The notes: a model not told the origin generated them from the sequence alone. Positions 7,128 to 15,550 are shown, counted from the stretch's first letter. The stretch is DNA of 16,076 nt from an uncultured Sphingomonadaceae bacterium (GCA_938003725.1 CALKXX010000103.1:1-16076), one strand, 5' to 3'. A program made the numbers and translations.

Positions 7128-7229
7128 AGCTCTGGTATTTTGAGAGTTTGGACGCTAGCAGCATAGCGAAAATGTGAAAACCAATCGGTGCCTCAACCGC
7201 TCCATAAAGATTGACTAGGAACAAAAAAA

Positions 7230-8081
7230 ATGTGTCCCGCACCAGTAAATGATGGCGATCGCCGGGGATATATAATCCCGATTGGTGGCGGTGAAGATAA
7301 GGACGTAAATCCGACTATACTTCAGCGTTTTGTCGATTTGTCCGGTGGAAGCAACGCCGATATCGTGGTTCTTCCAACGGCTTCCAAATTGGAAGATACC
7401 GGGGAACGGTATGAAGGGGTTTTTTCAAACCTTGGCGCTGGCAATGTGAGTTCGATCGCCATTTCAGGACGAGAAGACTGTAATAATCCGGAATTTGCCG
7501 AGCGCTGCGGAAATGCCACTGGGATATTTATCACTGGCGGCAATCAATTGCGGCTGAGCAGTATCCTAGGCGGCACGGACGTTGCTCAGGTGATCCGGCG
7601 GATTAATGCGCGCGGTGTGCCGATTGCCGGCACGTCTGCCGGCGCATCGATTATGTCGGAACATATGATGGCTGGCGGCGAGGCCGATCAGGGACCTTCC
7701 GAAGGCGGAGCGGTTTTGGCACCAGGGCTAGGCCTGACAAATGCAGCGATAATCGATCAGCATTTTTCGGAACGTAATCGTCTGGGCCGACTATTGTCGG
7801 CGGTTGCGCTAAACCCATTTTTGCTGGGTATGGGCATTGATGAAGATACCGGAGTTTTCATTGGCCCCGAAAGTATATTGGATATTGTTGGTAGCGGAAC
7901 GGTGACCATCGTTGACGGTTCGGATATGAGCTATTCATCAGCGCATTCAGCCAATCGGAATCAAGGATTGGGCATGCTGGGCCTAAAAATGGACATATTG
8001 CACGAGGGATGCAGGTATGACCTCAACTTGCGAGAGGCCTTTCCGCCCCTTGAAGAGGATAATAATGTCTGTAACTTGTAG
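7230..8081 (+). CDS. cphB: Cyanophycinase (peptidase family S51)
   Basis: Serine-type exopeptidase that cuts the storage polymer cyanophycin into beta-Asp-Arg dipeptides. The 283-residue length fits the family. Visible features are the N-terminal IIPIGGGEDK (about 15-24), TGGNQLRL (about 102-109), the nucleophile elbow AGTSAGAS with Ser 136, and the catalytic His region IDQHFSERNRLGRL with His 178. There is no signal peptide or membrane segment, so it is an intracellular enzyme acting on the cell's own polymer, unlike secreted CphE-type enzymes. The ATG at 7230 has AGGA at 7217-7220, nine bases away. cphA follows after 35 bases, indicating an operon. The nucleophile motif separates it from the related dipeptidase E (PepE), and the cphA neighbour settles the assignment. 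Confidence 0.94.
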   Translation: MCPAPVNDGDRRGYIIPIGGGEDKDVNPTILQRFVDLSGGSNADIVVLPTASKLEDTGERYEGVFSNLGAGNVSSIAISGREDCNNPEFAERCGNATGIFITGGNQLRLSSILGGTDVAQVIRRINARGVPIAGTSAGASIMSEHMMAGGEADQGPSEGGAVLAPGLGLTNAAIIDQHFSERNRLGRLLSAVALNPFLLGMGIDEDTGVFIGPESILDIVGSGTVTIVDGSDMSYSSAHSANRNQGLGMLGLKMDILHEGCRYDLNLREAFPPLEEDNNVCNL

Positions 8082-8116
8082 CTAAGAGCGGGATTCACAT
8101 CAAACAGGGGCTATCG

Positions 8117-10915
8117 ATGAAAATATTGAAGACCAATCTCTATGTAGGCCCCAATCAATATGCAAAATTCCGTGTCATCCGGCATGTGCTGGATATCGGT
8201 ATATTGGAAGATTGGCCTTCGGCGAAACTTGGCAAAAAGTTCATTGATGACCTGATCGCAGCGCTGCCGGGATTGGAGGAGCATGGCTGCTCTTACCGAA
8301 AGCCCGGCGGTTTCGTTCGCCGGCTGCGAGAGGATGACGGCACTTGGATCGCCCATATTACGGAGCATGTTGCGTTGGAATTGCAATGCGTCGCGGGCAA
8401 TGAAGTCACTTTTGGTCGAACACGGTCGGCTGGTGAAATCGGTCACTATAACATGGTCTATGCCTATACCCATCGCGACGTAGGGCTGGCTGCAGGTCAG
8501 TTAGCTATCAAACTATTGATGCACTTGATGCCCACTGAAGTTCAAACACAAACGGGTTACGAGCTTGATGAAGACTGGGATTGGAATGATGAACTGCGGA
8601 GCTTTATCAAGCGGGCGCAGCGGCATGCGTTCGGGCCAAGTACCGCGTCACTGGTAAAGGCAGCTGAGGAACGCGATGTGCCTTGGCTCCGTCTAAACAA
8701 ATATAGTTTGGTGCAGTTTGGGCATGGGAAATATCAACAACGTATTCAGGCGACCATCACGAGCGAGACCAAACATATTGCCGTTGAGATCAGTTGCGAC
8801 AAAGAAGATACGCATAATCTGTTAAACGATCTGGGGTTACCGGTGCCTCAACAATATATGGTCTATAGCCCTCGCGAGGCCGTGCGTGCCGCGCGCAAGA
8901 TCGAGTATCCGGTTGTCCTCAAACCGCTGAACGCCAATCACGGGCGAGGCGTTTCGATAAATCTCAACAGCAAGGAAGACGTCGCGACCGCATTTGATGT
9001 CGCGCAGGATCAGGGTACGAGCAAAGCGGTACTGGTCGAAAGCTACATTACGGGTTTCGATCATCGCATGCTGGTGGTGGGCGATGAACTAGTGGCCGTG
9101 GCGAAACGTGTGCCGGGCCATGTTGTGGGTGACGGCAAACGCAATATCGGTGAGCTGATTGATATCGTGAATGATGACCCGCGGCGCGGTGTCGGTCATG
9201 AAAAAGTGCTGACTAGGTTGGAGCTAGACAACCAGGCACGGCGACTAATGGACAATGCCGGGTATAACAAAGGTACAGTGTTGGATGCCGGTCAGATATT
9301 CTATTTGCGCGATACCGCAAATCTGTCGACCGGAGGAACCGCCATTGATCTGACGGATGCCGTACATCCGGACAATCGAGAAATGGCTGTGCGCGCTATT
9401 CAAGCGGTTGGACTGGATGTTGGCGGCGTCGATTTTCTGACAGATGATATATCGAAAAGCTACAAGGATGTTGGCGGAGCCATTGTTGAAGTAAACGCCG
9501 CACCGGGTTTCCGTATGCATGTTGCGCCTAGCGAGGGGCAACCCCGCGATGTTGCCGGCAAAGTGATGGAGATGCTGTTCCCCGCGGAAACGCCAAGCCG
9601 AATACCCATCGCTGCTATAACCGGCACCAATGGTAAAACTACCACGTCGCGTATGCTGGCGCACATATTAAAAACATGCGGTGATACGGTTGGCTTGACG
9701 ACAACCGACGGAATTTATGTCGACGGAAAGCAAACCGTAAAAGGGGATACGACAGGCCCGAAATCTGCCCAGATGGTGTTACGTGATCCGGTCGTTGATT
9801 TTGCTGTCATGGAAACAGCACGCGGCGGCTTGGTCCGCAGCGGCTTGGGTTATGATAGCACAAATGTATCTGCTTGCCTGAATGTGGCGTCGGATCATCT
9901 TGGACTGGGCGGCGTGGATACGCTGGAGCAACTCGCCGAGATAAAACGTATTGTGGTGGAGGCGGCCACTGACACTGTAGTTCTCAATGCCGATGATAAA
10001 AACTGTTTGCTGATGGCAGATTATTCAGATGCCAAAAATATCTTTTATGTCACCATGCATCATGACCATGCTCTGGTGAAACAGCATATTGACGCCGGCG
10101 GCAAAGCCGCTGTGCTTGAAAAAGGCATGAATGGTGACATGATCACCATCTATGACAATTGCACCCATATCTCCCTTATCTGGACGCATCTGATCCCTGC
10201 GACCATTGAGGGCAAGGCGATGCACAATGTCCAAAACGCGATGTTCGCCGCGGCGATGGCTTATAGTTTTGACAAGGATATTGACCAGATCAGATTGGGG
10301 CTAAAGACTTTCCACACAACCTTCTCTCAAGCGCCGGGACGAATGAACGTTTTCGATGAACTGCCGTTTCGCGTTATTCTGGACTATGCGCATAACCCAG
10401 CTGCGTTTGAGGGACTAACCAACCTTGTTGACCGACTTGATAGCCATGAGCGGAAGATTATTGCTGTTTCCTGTCCCGGCGATAGGCGCGACGAGGATGT
10501 GTTGGAGTCCGCGAATATCTTGGCCGGACATTATGATCACTATGTCCTGAAAGCTGATGATAATCGCCGCGGGCGCGGAGAAGATGAGATTCCCGAACTA
10601 TTGAAAAAGGGTTTGATGGATCAAGGGGTGGCTGAGGAAGTGATTACCGTGATTCCGGATGAAAAGGATGCTATCCAACATTGTCTCGAAATGGGCAAAG
10701 AGAAAGACTTGATCGTCATTGTCGGTGACAATGTGAGTCGTTCATGGAAGCAGATCGTGCATTTCGACGATCGTACAGAGGCCGCTGAAAAGGCCAGTTC
10801 AGGGTCATCCGATGAAGCAGTTTCTTACGAAGATCTGGTTGATGAAGATCAGTCGGTAATCAGAGATGACCGCGGTGTCCGATTGGCGCGCAGTGACGAT
10901 GAGGATGGCGACTAG
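8117..10915 (+). CDS. cphA: Cyanophycin synthetase
   Basis: Polymerises L-Asp and L-Arg into cyanophycin using two ATP-dependent active sites. The protein has 932 residues. The N-terminal domain (1-220) contains HITEH at 80-84, an HxxEH zinc-peptidase-like motif, and FGHGKYQQR at about 201-209. An ATP-grasp domain follows (about 222-490; YPVVLKPLNANHGRGVSI, VLVESYITGFDHR and AIVEVNAAPGFR), which adds Asp to the backbone. The Mur-ligase domain (about 495-870) has the P-loop GTNGKTTT at 503-510, ETARGGLVRSGLGYD, NADD and DYAHNPAAFEG, and adds Arg to the Asp side chain. The last 47 residues are a low-complexity acidic tail (16 Asp/Glu) beyond the usual end of the enzyme. The start ATG follows AGGGG by six bases. 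It lies between cphB and a second synthetase-like gene. Confidence 0.97.
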   Translation: MKILKTNLYVGPNQYAKFRVIRHVLDIGILEDWPSAKLGKKFIDDLIAALPGLEEHGCSYRKPGGFVRRLREDDGTWIAHITEHVALELQCVAGNEVTFGRTRSAGEIGHYNMVYAYTHRDVGLAAGQLAIKLLMHLMPTEVQTQTGYELDEDWDWNDELRSFIKRAQRHAFGPSTASLVKAAEERDVPWLRLNKYSLVQFGHGKYQQRIQATITSETKHIAVEISCDKEDTHNLLNDLGLPVPQQYMVYSPREAVRAARKIEYPVVLKPLNANHGRGVSINLNSKEDVATAFDVAQDQGTSKAVLVESYITGFDHRMLVVGDELVAVAKRVPGHVVGDGKRNIGELIDIVNDDPRRGVGHEKVLTRLELDNQARRLMDNAGYNKGTVLDAGQIFYLRDTANLSTGGTAIDLTDAVHPDNREMAVRAIQAVGLDVGGVDFLTDDISKSYKDVGGAIVEVNAAPGFRMHVAPSEGQPRDVAGKVMEMLFPAETPSRIPIAAITGTNGKTTTSRMLAHILKTCGDTVGLTTTDGIYVDGKQTVKGDTTGPKSAQMVLRDPVVDFAVMETARGGLVRSGLGYDSTNVSACLNVASDHLGLGGVDTLEQLAEIKRIVVEAATDTVVLNADDKNCLLMADYSDAKNIFYVTMHHDHALVKQHIDAGGKAAVLEKGMNGDMITIYDNCTHISLIWTHLIPATIEGKAMHNVQNAMFAAAMAYSFDKDIDQIRLGLKTFHTTFSQAPGRMNVFDELPFRVILDYAHNPAAFEGLTNLVDRLDSHERKIIAVSCPGDRRDEDVLESANILAGHYDHYVLKADDNRRGRGEDEIPELLKKGLMDQGVAEEVITVIPDEKDAIQHCLEMGKEKDLIVIVGDNVSRSWKQIVHFDDRTEAAEKASSGSSDEAVSYEDLVDEDQSVIRDDRGVRLARSDDEDGD

Positions 10916-10918
10916 GAG
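10914..10918 (+). promoter_or_regulatory. Ribosome binding site of the second cphA-like gene
   Basis: AGGAG overlaps the cphA stop codon (TAG at 10913-10915) and stands ten bases before the ATG at 10929. It supports that start over an in-frame ATG at 10866 inside cphA and suggests coupling to cphA translation. Confidence 0.6.
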
Positions 10919-10928
10919 TATCGCCCGC

Positions 10929-12677
10929 ATGCCAATAGATATTGAAAAAATTGAAAACTATCTGAATATTTCGCAGCCGAAATCAGATCAATTGAGGCTG
11001 GAAGATAGTCGCAGGATCACCGGTCCTGGAATGATTTGGGAACAACGCGGCGCGCTTGTAGATGTCCTCGTCGATGGTTTTGACAAAGCCGGTGTGGTTG
11101 GCATTTGGGAATCCCAAATGGCCCGAATATTGAGGGCAATCAAATGGGACAGTAGCGAAGTCACCCACCTGGTTTTCGAGGATGGGGTGACGCTGATGAT
11201 CTCCGCTCCAAGCGATCTGCTCTATTCTGCCGTGTTTGTCATTGAAACTAGCTGGCACTTTACCGCGCACAAGCTGTTGGAGTTGGAGGCAGGTGATTTT
11301 GACAAGATGATTGCCGATCTGACGGAAGTGATCGCTCTGGAAGCAAACCCTGCGTTGATCAGATTGCAGGAAGCTGCAGATACAAAGGCCATAGATATAT
11401 TGTCCGATGATGACTTCGTTTCTCTGGGTCACGGCAGAGGGTCGCAAATATGGGGTGTGAACGAACTTCCTGACCCCAGCGAAGTCGATTGGGAAAGATT
11501 ACACAATCTTCCGGTGGCTTTGATCACGGGCACAAACGGCAAATCAACAAGTGTGCGCCTTGCGACTGCCATTGGCGAGGCTGCGGGGCTGACCGCTGGT
11601 TCAACGTCGACGGATTTCGTAAAACTGGGTGATGAAGTGCTCGACTATGGCGACTATTCCGGGCCTGGTGGTGCCCGAATGTTGCTGCGCGATAAAAGGT
11701 TGGAAATTGCTTTTTTGGAAACCGCCAGAGGCGGGATATTACGTCGCGGCTTGCCCTTGTTTCAGGCGCGTGCTGCGCTAGTGACCAATATAGCAGCCGA
11801 CCATCTCGGCCAATATGGAGTCAACACGGTGGAGGCTTTGGCAGAGGCCAAATTTGCGGTCGCGCGGGCGGTCGCACAAGATGGTGTCTTGGTGTTGAAT
11901 GCTGATGATCCGCTCGTGGTGAGCAACGGATTGAAATTCGATAAAAAGATTTGCTGGTTTTCACTGTCGAAAGATAACCCACTTGTGGCCGCGGCGAAAA
12001 GATCGAACAATCTGTCCTGCTGGTTGGAAAATGACATGATCCACTATCATGATGGATCACACGTAACGTTCAAGATCGCCGTCGATGAAATCCCGGTAAC
12101 AATGGGCGGCAGCGCTAGATTCAATATTCAAAATGCCATGGGTGCGATCGGACTGGCCAAAGCCATGGGTCTTGAAGACGCAGCAATTGGAAAAGGATTG
12201 ACCGGATTCACGGCTTCACCTGATGACAATCCCGGTCGTTGCAATGAATTTGTTGTAAACGGCGCTCTTGTTTTCGTCGACTTTGCGCATAATCCGCACG
12301 CTATCGCGGCGATGTCTGACCTGATCGCAAGTCTAGAGGCCAATCGAAAATTTCTTCTGATAAGTCATGCAGGGGATAGATCAGATCAGGAGATCAGGGA
12401 TTTGACAAGCGGTGCCACTGGGTTTCATCCAGATCGGGTAGTGATTGCTGAACTTGAGGATTATTTGCGCGGCCGGGAATTGGGCGATGTTCCCAGTATT
12501 ATCCAGACGGAATGTGAAGCACGAGCCATTGGTCGCACATCATTGGTCCATGTATCGTCGCCCGGTGAAGGGGTTGAATATATTCTGGATGAGATAGGCG
12601 AGGGGGATGTTGCTCTGATTCTCGCACTGTCCGATCGTGAACGTGTTTTTGAATTGATAAAAGCCGCGCAGGCTTAG
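10929..12677 (+). CDS. CphA-like Mur ligase lacking the ATP-grasp domain (second cyanophycin synthetase homologue)
   Basis: Protein of 582 residues related to the cphA product next to it. The Mur-ligase half is complete: P-loop GTNGKSTS at 201-208, then YSGPGGARMLLRD, ETARGGILRRGLPLF, NIAADHLGQYGVNTVE, LNADDP, FNIQNAMGA, and PGRCNEF with DFAHNPHA. Nearly every block has its counterpart in CphA, so an ATP-dependent ligase activity is expected. The N-terminal 200 residues resemble only the end of the CphA N domain (SLGHGRGSQIW at about 165-175 against QFGHGKYQQRI). The distance from this GHG to the P-loop is about 34 residues, against about 300 in CphA, so the whole ATP-grasp domain is absent; no HxxEH motif is seen either. 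It cannot make the Asp backbone alone. Plausible roles are Arg (or another amino acid) addition to polymer or dipeptide, or partnership with CphA; this is inference. Confidence 0.85.
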   Translation: MPIDIEKIENYLNISQPKSDQLRLEDSRRITGPGMIWEQRGALVDVLVDGFDKAGVVGIWESQMARILRAIKWDSSEVTHLVFEDGVTLMISAPSDLLYSAVFVIETSWHFTAHKLLELEAGDFDKMIADLTEVIALEANPALIRLQEAADTKAIDILSDDDFVSLGHGRGSQIWGVNELPDPSEVDWERLHNLPVALITGTNGKSTSVRLATAIGEAAGLTAGSTSTDFVKLGDEVLDYGDYSGPGGARMLLRDKRLEIAFLETARGGILRRGLPLFQARAALVTNIAADHLGQYGVNTVEALAEAKFAVARAVAQDGVLVLNADDPLVVSNGLKFDKKICWFSLSKDNPLVAAAKRSNNLSCWLENDMIHYHDGSHVTFKIAVDEIPVTMGGSARFNIQNAMGAIGLAKAMGLEDAAIGKGLTGFTASPDDNPGRCNEFVVNGALVFVDFAHNPHAIAAMSDLIASLEANRKFLLISHAGDRSDQEIRDLTSGATGFHPDRVVIAELEDYLRGRELGDVPSIIQTECEARAIGRTSLVHVSSPGEGVEYILDEIGEGDVALILALSDRERVFELIKAAQA

Positions 12678-12678
12678 C

Positions 12679-13566
12679 TTATCTGCAAGGCGCAAAGGTG
12701 GTGGCCTGTATTTCGGAGTTGCTTGAAACAGCCGCCCGTTTCATCCCGTCCGAATTATAGGCCATGGCAATGTTCCCTTCCTTGGAAACAGCGATCAAGC
12801 CGCCGTCACCGCCCAATTCTGCAACTTCATCAAGCATCGCCCAGAGTGCTTGCTCCAGCGTGTCGCCTGTGAGCGCAAATCTGTTCGCGACGGCGAGGGC
12901 CCCTCCGGAACGGATAAAATACTCCCCCGTACCGGTGCAGGAAATAGCGATTTCCTGATCAGCCCATGTTCCGATGCCAATAATCGGTGTGTCGCCAACG
13001 CGGCCTGCAGGCTTTCCAAAGGTTCCGCCGGTTGATGTGGCCGCGGCGAGATTTCCTTGCCCGTCAAGTGCAACAGCACCCACTGTGCCATGTTGCATGT
13101 CAGAAACGTCGATGTCCTGTTTGCTCACGCCGACAGGCAAAATGTAGTAACTGGCTGGATCATCAACCATCGCGAAGTCGCGTTTTTTTGCAAAGCTGGT
13201 TGCACCAGACCCGGCGAGCATGATGCTGGGCGAGTGTTCCATAACGGCCCGGGCAACCGCGATTGGGTTTTTGACATCTTGTATTGCCGCTACTGCTCCC
13301 GCGTTCCTATTCGATCCGTCCATGATGCTTGCGTCTAACTCCACCTGTCCGGCTAGATTAGGCGCAGACCCCTTTCCGGCGACGTAAAACCCGCAAGATT
13401 CAAGATCGCAAACCATCTTTTCAACCACATCAACGGCGTTGCTTCCGCCTTTCAACATGGCTTCACCTTGTGCAGCCAATCCGCGAAGGTGAGCTTCAAC
13501 ACCGGTATAAATTTCGCCAAGCTTTGCACCGGCGCCGCCGTGAAGTGCTAGAGCATATTTCGTCAT
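12679..13566 (-). CDS. iaaA: Isoaspartyl peptidase / L-asparaginase (plant-type, Ntn hydrolase)
   Basis: Hydrolyses beta-aspartyl dipeptides, here most likely the beta-Asp-Arg released by cyanophycinase, giving Asp and Arg. The precursor has 295 residues and starts TKYALALHGGAGA, the family signature. Autocleavage should occur before Thr 161 in MQHGTVGAVALDGQGN, yielding alpha and beta chains; the downstream STGGTFGKPAGRVGDTPIIG (about 178-197) and CTGTGEYFIR supply the substrate pocket. It is slightly shorter than E. coli IaaA, mainly in the linker before the nucleophile. No signal peptide is seen, so it is cytoplasmic. It is convergent with the cphA-like ligase gene, with a single base between the two stop codons. 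It has its own promoter region at 13567-13778, shared with rpiB. Confidence 0.95.
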   Translation of the reverse strand: MTKYALALHGGAGAKLGEIYTGVEAHLRGLAAQGEAMLKGGSNAVDVVEKMVCDLESCGFYVAGKGSAPNLAGQVELDASIMDGSNRNAGAVAAIQDVKNPIAVARAVMEHSPSIMLAGSGATSFAKKRDFAMVDDPASYYILPVGVSKQDIDVSDMQHGTVGAVALDGQGNLAAATSTGGTFGKPAGRVGDTPIIGIGTWADQEIAISCTGTGEYFIRSGGALAVANRFALTGDTLEQALWAMLDEVAELGGDGGLIAVSKEGNIAMAYNSDGMKRAAVSSNSEIQATTFAPCR

Positions 13567-13706
13567 ATCGCGCTGTGTTCCAGTGTTGTTTGAAAAGACC
13601 AGTAACCGATGCCGCTATGAGAAATTGATTCAGATTTGTCGACCTAAACCCTGCCGAATATTTGTTTTTCCCACTTTGCCATATTTTTCGAAAATGCCTC
13701 AATATT

Positions 13707-13735
13707 TTGTGGCGTAAAGCATCGCGCTCTACTAG
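13707..13735 (+). promoter_or_regulatory. Possible promoter of the rpiB-glyA-nrdR operon
   Basis: TTGTGG (13707-13712) and TACTAG (13730-13735) are separated by 17 bases and lie about 45 bases before the rpiB ATG. Each hexamer matches the consensus only partly. The 212-base gap between iaaA and rpiB, which are divergent, must carry both promoters; nothing clearer is visible in it and no iaaA promoter could be picked out. Confidence 0.3.
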
Positions 13736-13778
13736 ATAGCCGATCATTGATTCCCGCTTTTACCACAGGATATTTCCC

Positions 13779-14231
13779 ATGCGTATTGCCATTGCTTCCG
13801 ATCATGCTGCGATTGAAATGAAGGCAAGCCTAGTGGCATGGTTGGTCGAATCCGGTCATGAAGTCGAAGATTTAGGACCGACTAAGCCAGACAGTGTGGA
13901 TTATCCGGATTATGGCTATAAATTAGCATCGGCGATGGAATCCGGTTCAGCGGATCGCGGTGTCGCACTATGTGGGTCTGGAATCGGAATATCTATTGCG
14001 GTAAACCGCAATCATGCATGCCGCTGTGCGTTGGTATCGGAAAGTTTGTCGGCCCGTCTTTCCCGCGAACATAATGATGCAAATGTCATCGCAATGGGTG
14101 CGCGGCTGGTGGGTATAGAAATAGCGAAAGACTGTCTGACAGTATTTCTGGAAACTGAGTTTGGCGGAGATCGCCATCAGCGCCGTGTGGACAAACTCTC
14201 GGCCCCCAAATTTGAAGGAGTATCAGCATGA
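13779..14231 (+). CDS. rpiB: Ribose-5-phosphate isomerase B
   Basis: Interconverts ribulose 5-phosphate and ribose 5-phosphate in the pentose phosphate pathway. The protein has 150 residues and spans the whole RpiB/LacAB fold. Visible active-site features are SDHAA with Asp 8 and His 9, the catalytic Cys 65 in LCGSGIGISIAVN, His 98 in REHNDANVIAMGAR and Arg 132/Arg 136 in the phosphate-binding GDRHQRRV. The ATG at 13779 is preceded by AGGA (13767-13770) at eight bases. The TGA overlaps the glyA ATG, so it is the first gene of a coupled rpiB-glyA-nrdR-trmJ series. LacA/LacB-type sugar isomerases are related, but the Cys and context favour RpiB. Confidence 0.96.
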   Translation: MRIAIASDHAAIEMKASLVAWLVESGHEVEDLGPTKPDSVDYPDYGYKLASAMESGSADRGVALCGSGIGISIAVNRNHACRCALVSESLSARLSREHNDANVIAMGARLVGIEIAKDCLTVFLETEFGGDRHQRRVDKLSAPKFEGVSA

Positions 14232-15535
14232 GCAATGTCGCGGATATACAGGATATTCGGCAAACCGGATTTTTCGACTTCTGTGTGGATGAGAGTGATC
14301 CCGCGGTTGCCGGTGCGATCAATAGCGAGCTATCGCGTCAGCAAAATCAGATCGAGTTGATAGCGTCTGAAAATATTGTCTCAAAGGCCGTACTGGAAGC
14401 ACAAGGTTCTGTTTTCACCAACAAATATGCAGAAGGTTATCCGGGGCGTCGTTATTATCAAGGCTGCGAACCATCAGATAATGTTGAACAACTGGCCATC
14501 GACCGGGCAAAGCAATTGTTCAATTGCGGATTTGCCAATGTACAACCCCATAGCGGGGCACAGGCCAATGGTGCGGTGATGCTGGCATTGGTAAAGCCGG
14601 GTGATACCATATTGGGGATGTCGCTGGATGCCGGTGGACATTTAACCCATGGCGCAAAGCCTGCACAATCAGGTAAATGGTTTAATGCCATCCAATATGG
14701 CGTGAACGAAGACGATCACCGGATCAATTTTGATGAAGTCGCTGCGCTGGCAAGAGAACATCAGCCGAAGCTGATCATCGCTGGCGGTTCTGCTTATCCG
14801 CGAGAGATCGATTTTGCCAAATTTCGTGACATAGCGGATGAGGTAGGCGCAATTTTCATGGTTGATATGGCTCATTTTGCTGGTTTGGTGGCTGCTGGTT
14901 ACCATCCTAGCCCGCTCGAATTTGCGGATGTAGTTACCACAACGACGCACAAGACTTTGCGCGGCCCCAGGGGCGGGATGGTGCTGACCAATGACGAGGC
15001 AATTGCCAAGAAGATTAATTCTGCAGTGTTCCCGGGATTGCAAGGTGGTCCGTTGATGCATGTCATTGCTGCCAAAGCCGTCGCATTCGGAGAGGCACTT
15101 CGACCTGAGTTTAGAAGCTACTCCGCCGCTGTTATTGAAAATGCAAAAATTTTGGCCGCTCGGTTGAAAGAACGGGGCGCGAATGTCGTTGCTGGCGGAA
15201 CCGATACACATCTTGCTTTGATCGATTTGTCACCGCTCGGTATCACGGGGCGTGACGCCGATGAGGCTCTCGAACGGGCAGGGATAACTTGCAACAAAAA
15301 TGCTATTCCAAATGACCCGCAGCCGCCCATGAAAACCAGTGGTATCAGAGTGGGTTCTCCGGCAGGTACAACGCGCGGTTTTGGAGCAGCAGAATTTCAG
15401 ATGATTGGCGACATGGTCGCTGATGTGCTGGATGGTTTGCGTGACAAAGGCGAGGGCGGTGACCCGTCGGTGGAGGCCGACGTCCGTGAGCGCGTCCAAA
15501 ATTTGTGCAATCGTTTTCCAATCTACCCGGAATAG
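14228..15535 (+). CDS. glyA: Serine hydroxymethyltransferase
   Basis: PLP enzyme that converts serine plus tetrahydrofolate to glycine plus 5,10-methylenetetrahydrofolate, the main one-carbon source for thymidylate and purines. The 435-residue length is normal. Typical blocks are IELIASENIVSKAVLEAQGS (about 42-61), NKYAEGYPGRRYYQGCE (65-81), QPHSGAQAN, MVDMAHFAGLVA and the PLP Lys 242 in TTTTHKTLRGPRGG. The C-terminal folate domain contains GTDTHLALIDL and SGIRVGSPAGTTRG. The ATG at 14228 lies within the rpiB stop (ATGA) and is preceded by GAAGGAG seven bases upstream. nrdR follows after 15 bases. Confidence 0.98.
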   Translation: MSNVADIQDIRQTGFFDFCVDESDPAVAGAINSELSRQQNQIELIASENIVSKAVLEAQGSVFTNKYAEGYPGRRYYQGCEPSDNVEQLAIDRAKQLFNCGFANVQPHSGAQANGAVMLALVKPGDTILGMSLDAGGHLTHGAKPAQSGKWFNAIQYGVNEDDHRINFDEVAALAREHQPKLIIAGGSAYPREIDFAKFRDIADEVGAIFMVDMAHFAGLVAAGYHPSPLEFADVVTTTTHKTLRGPRGGMVLTNDEAIAKKINSAVFPGLQGGPLMHVIAAKAVAFGEALRPEFRSYSAAVIENAKILAARLKERGANVVAGGTDTHLALIDLSPLGITGRDADEALERAGITCNKNAIPNDPQPPMKTSGIRVGSPAGTTRGFGAAEFQMIGDMVADVLDGLRDKGEGGDPSVEADVRERVQNLCNRFPIYPE

Positions 15536-15550
15536 GCGAAGCGTTAAGAT

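Noticed and set aside
7153..7168. Hairpin CGCTA-N6-TAGCG between the dehydrogenase and cphB genes
   Set aside because: The stem is only five base pairs and is followed by A residues, not T, so it is not a credible intrinsic terminator.
10866..10928. Upstream in-frame ATG for the second cphA-like gene, adding 21 residues
   Set aside because: It lies inside cphA, has no ribosome site and gives an Arg/Met-rich extension, whereas ATG 10929 follows AGGAG at a good distance.
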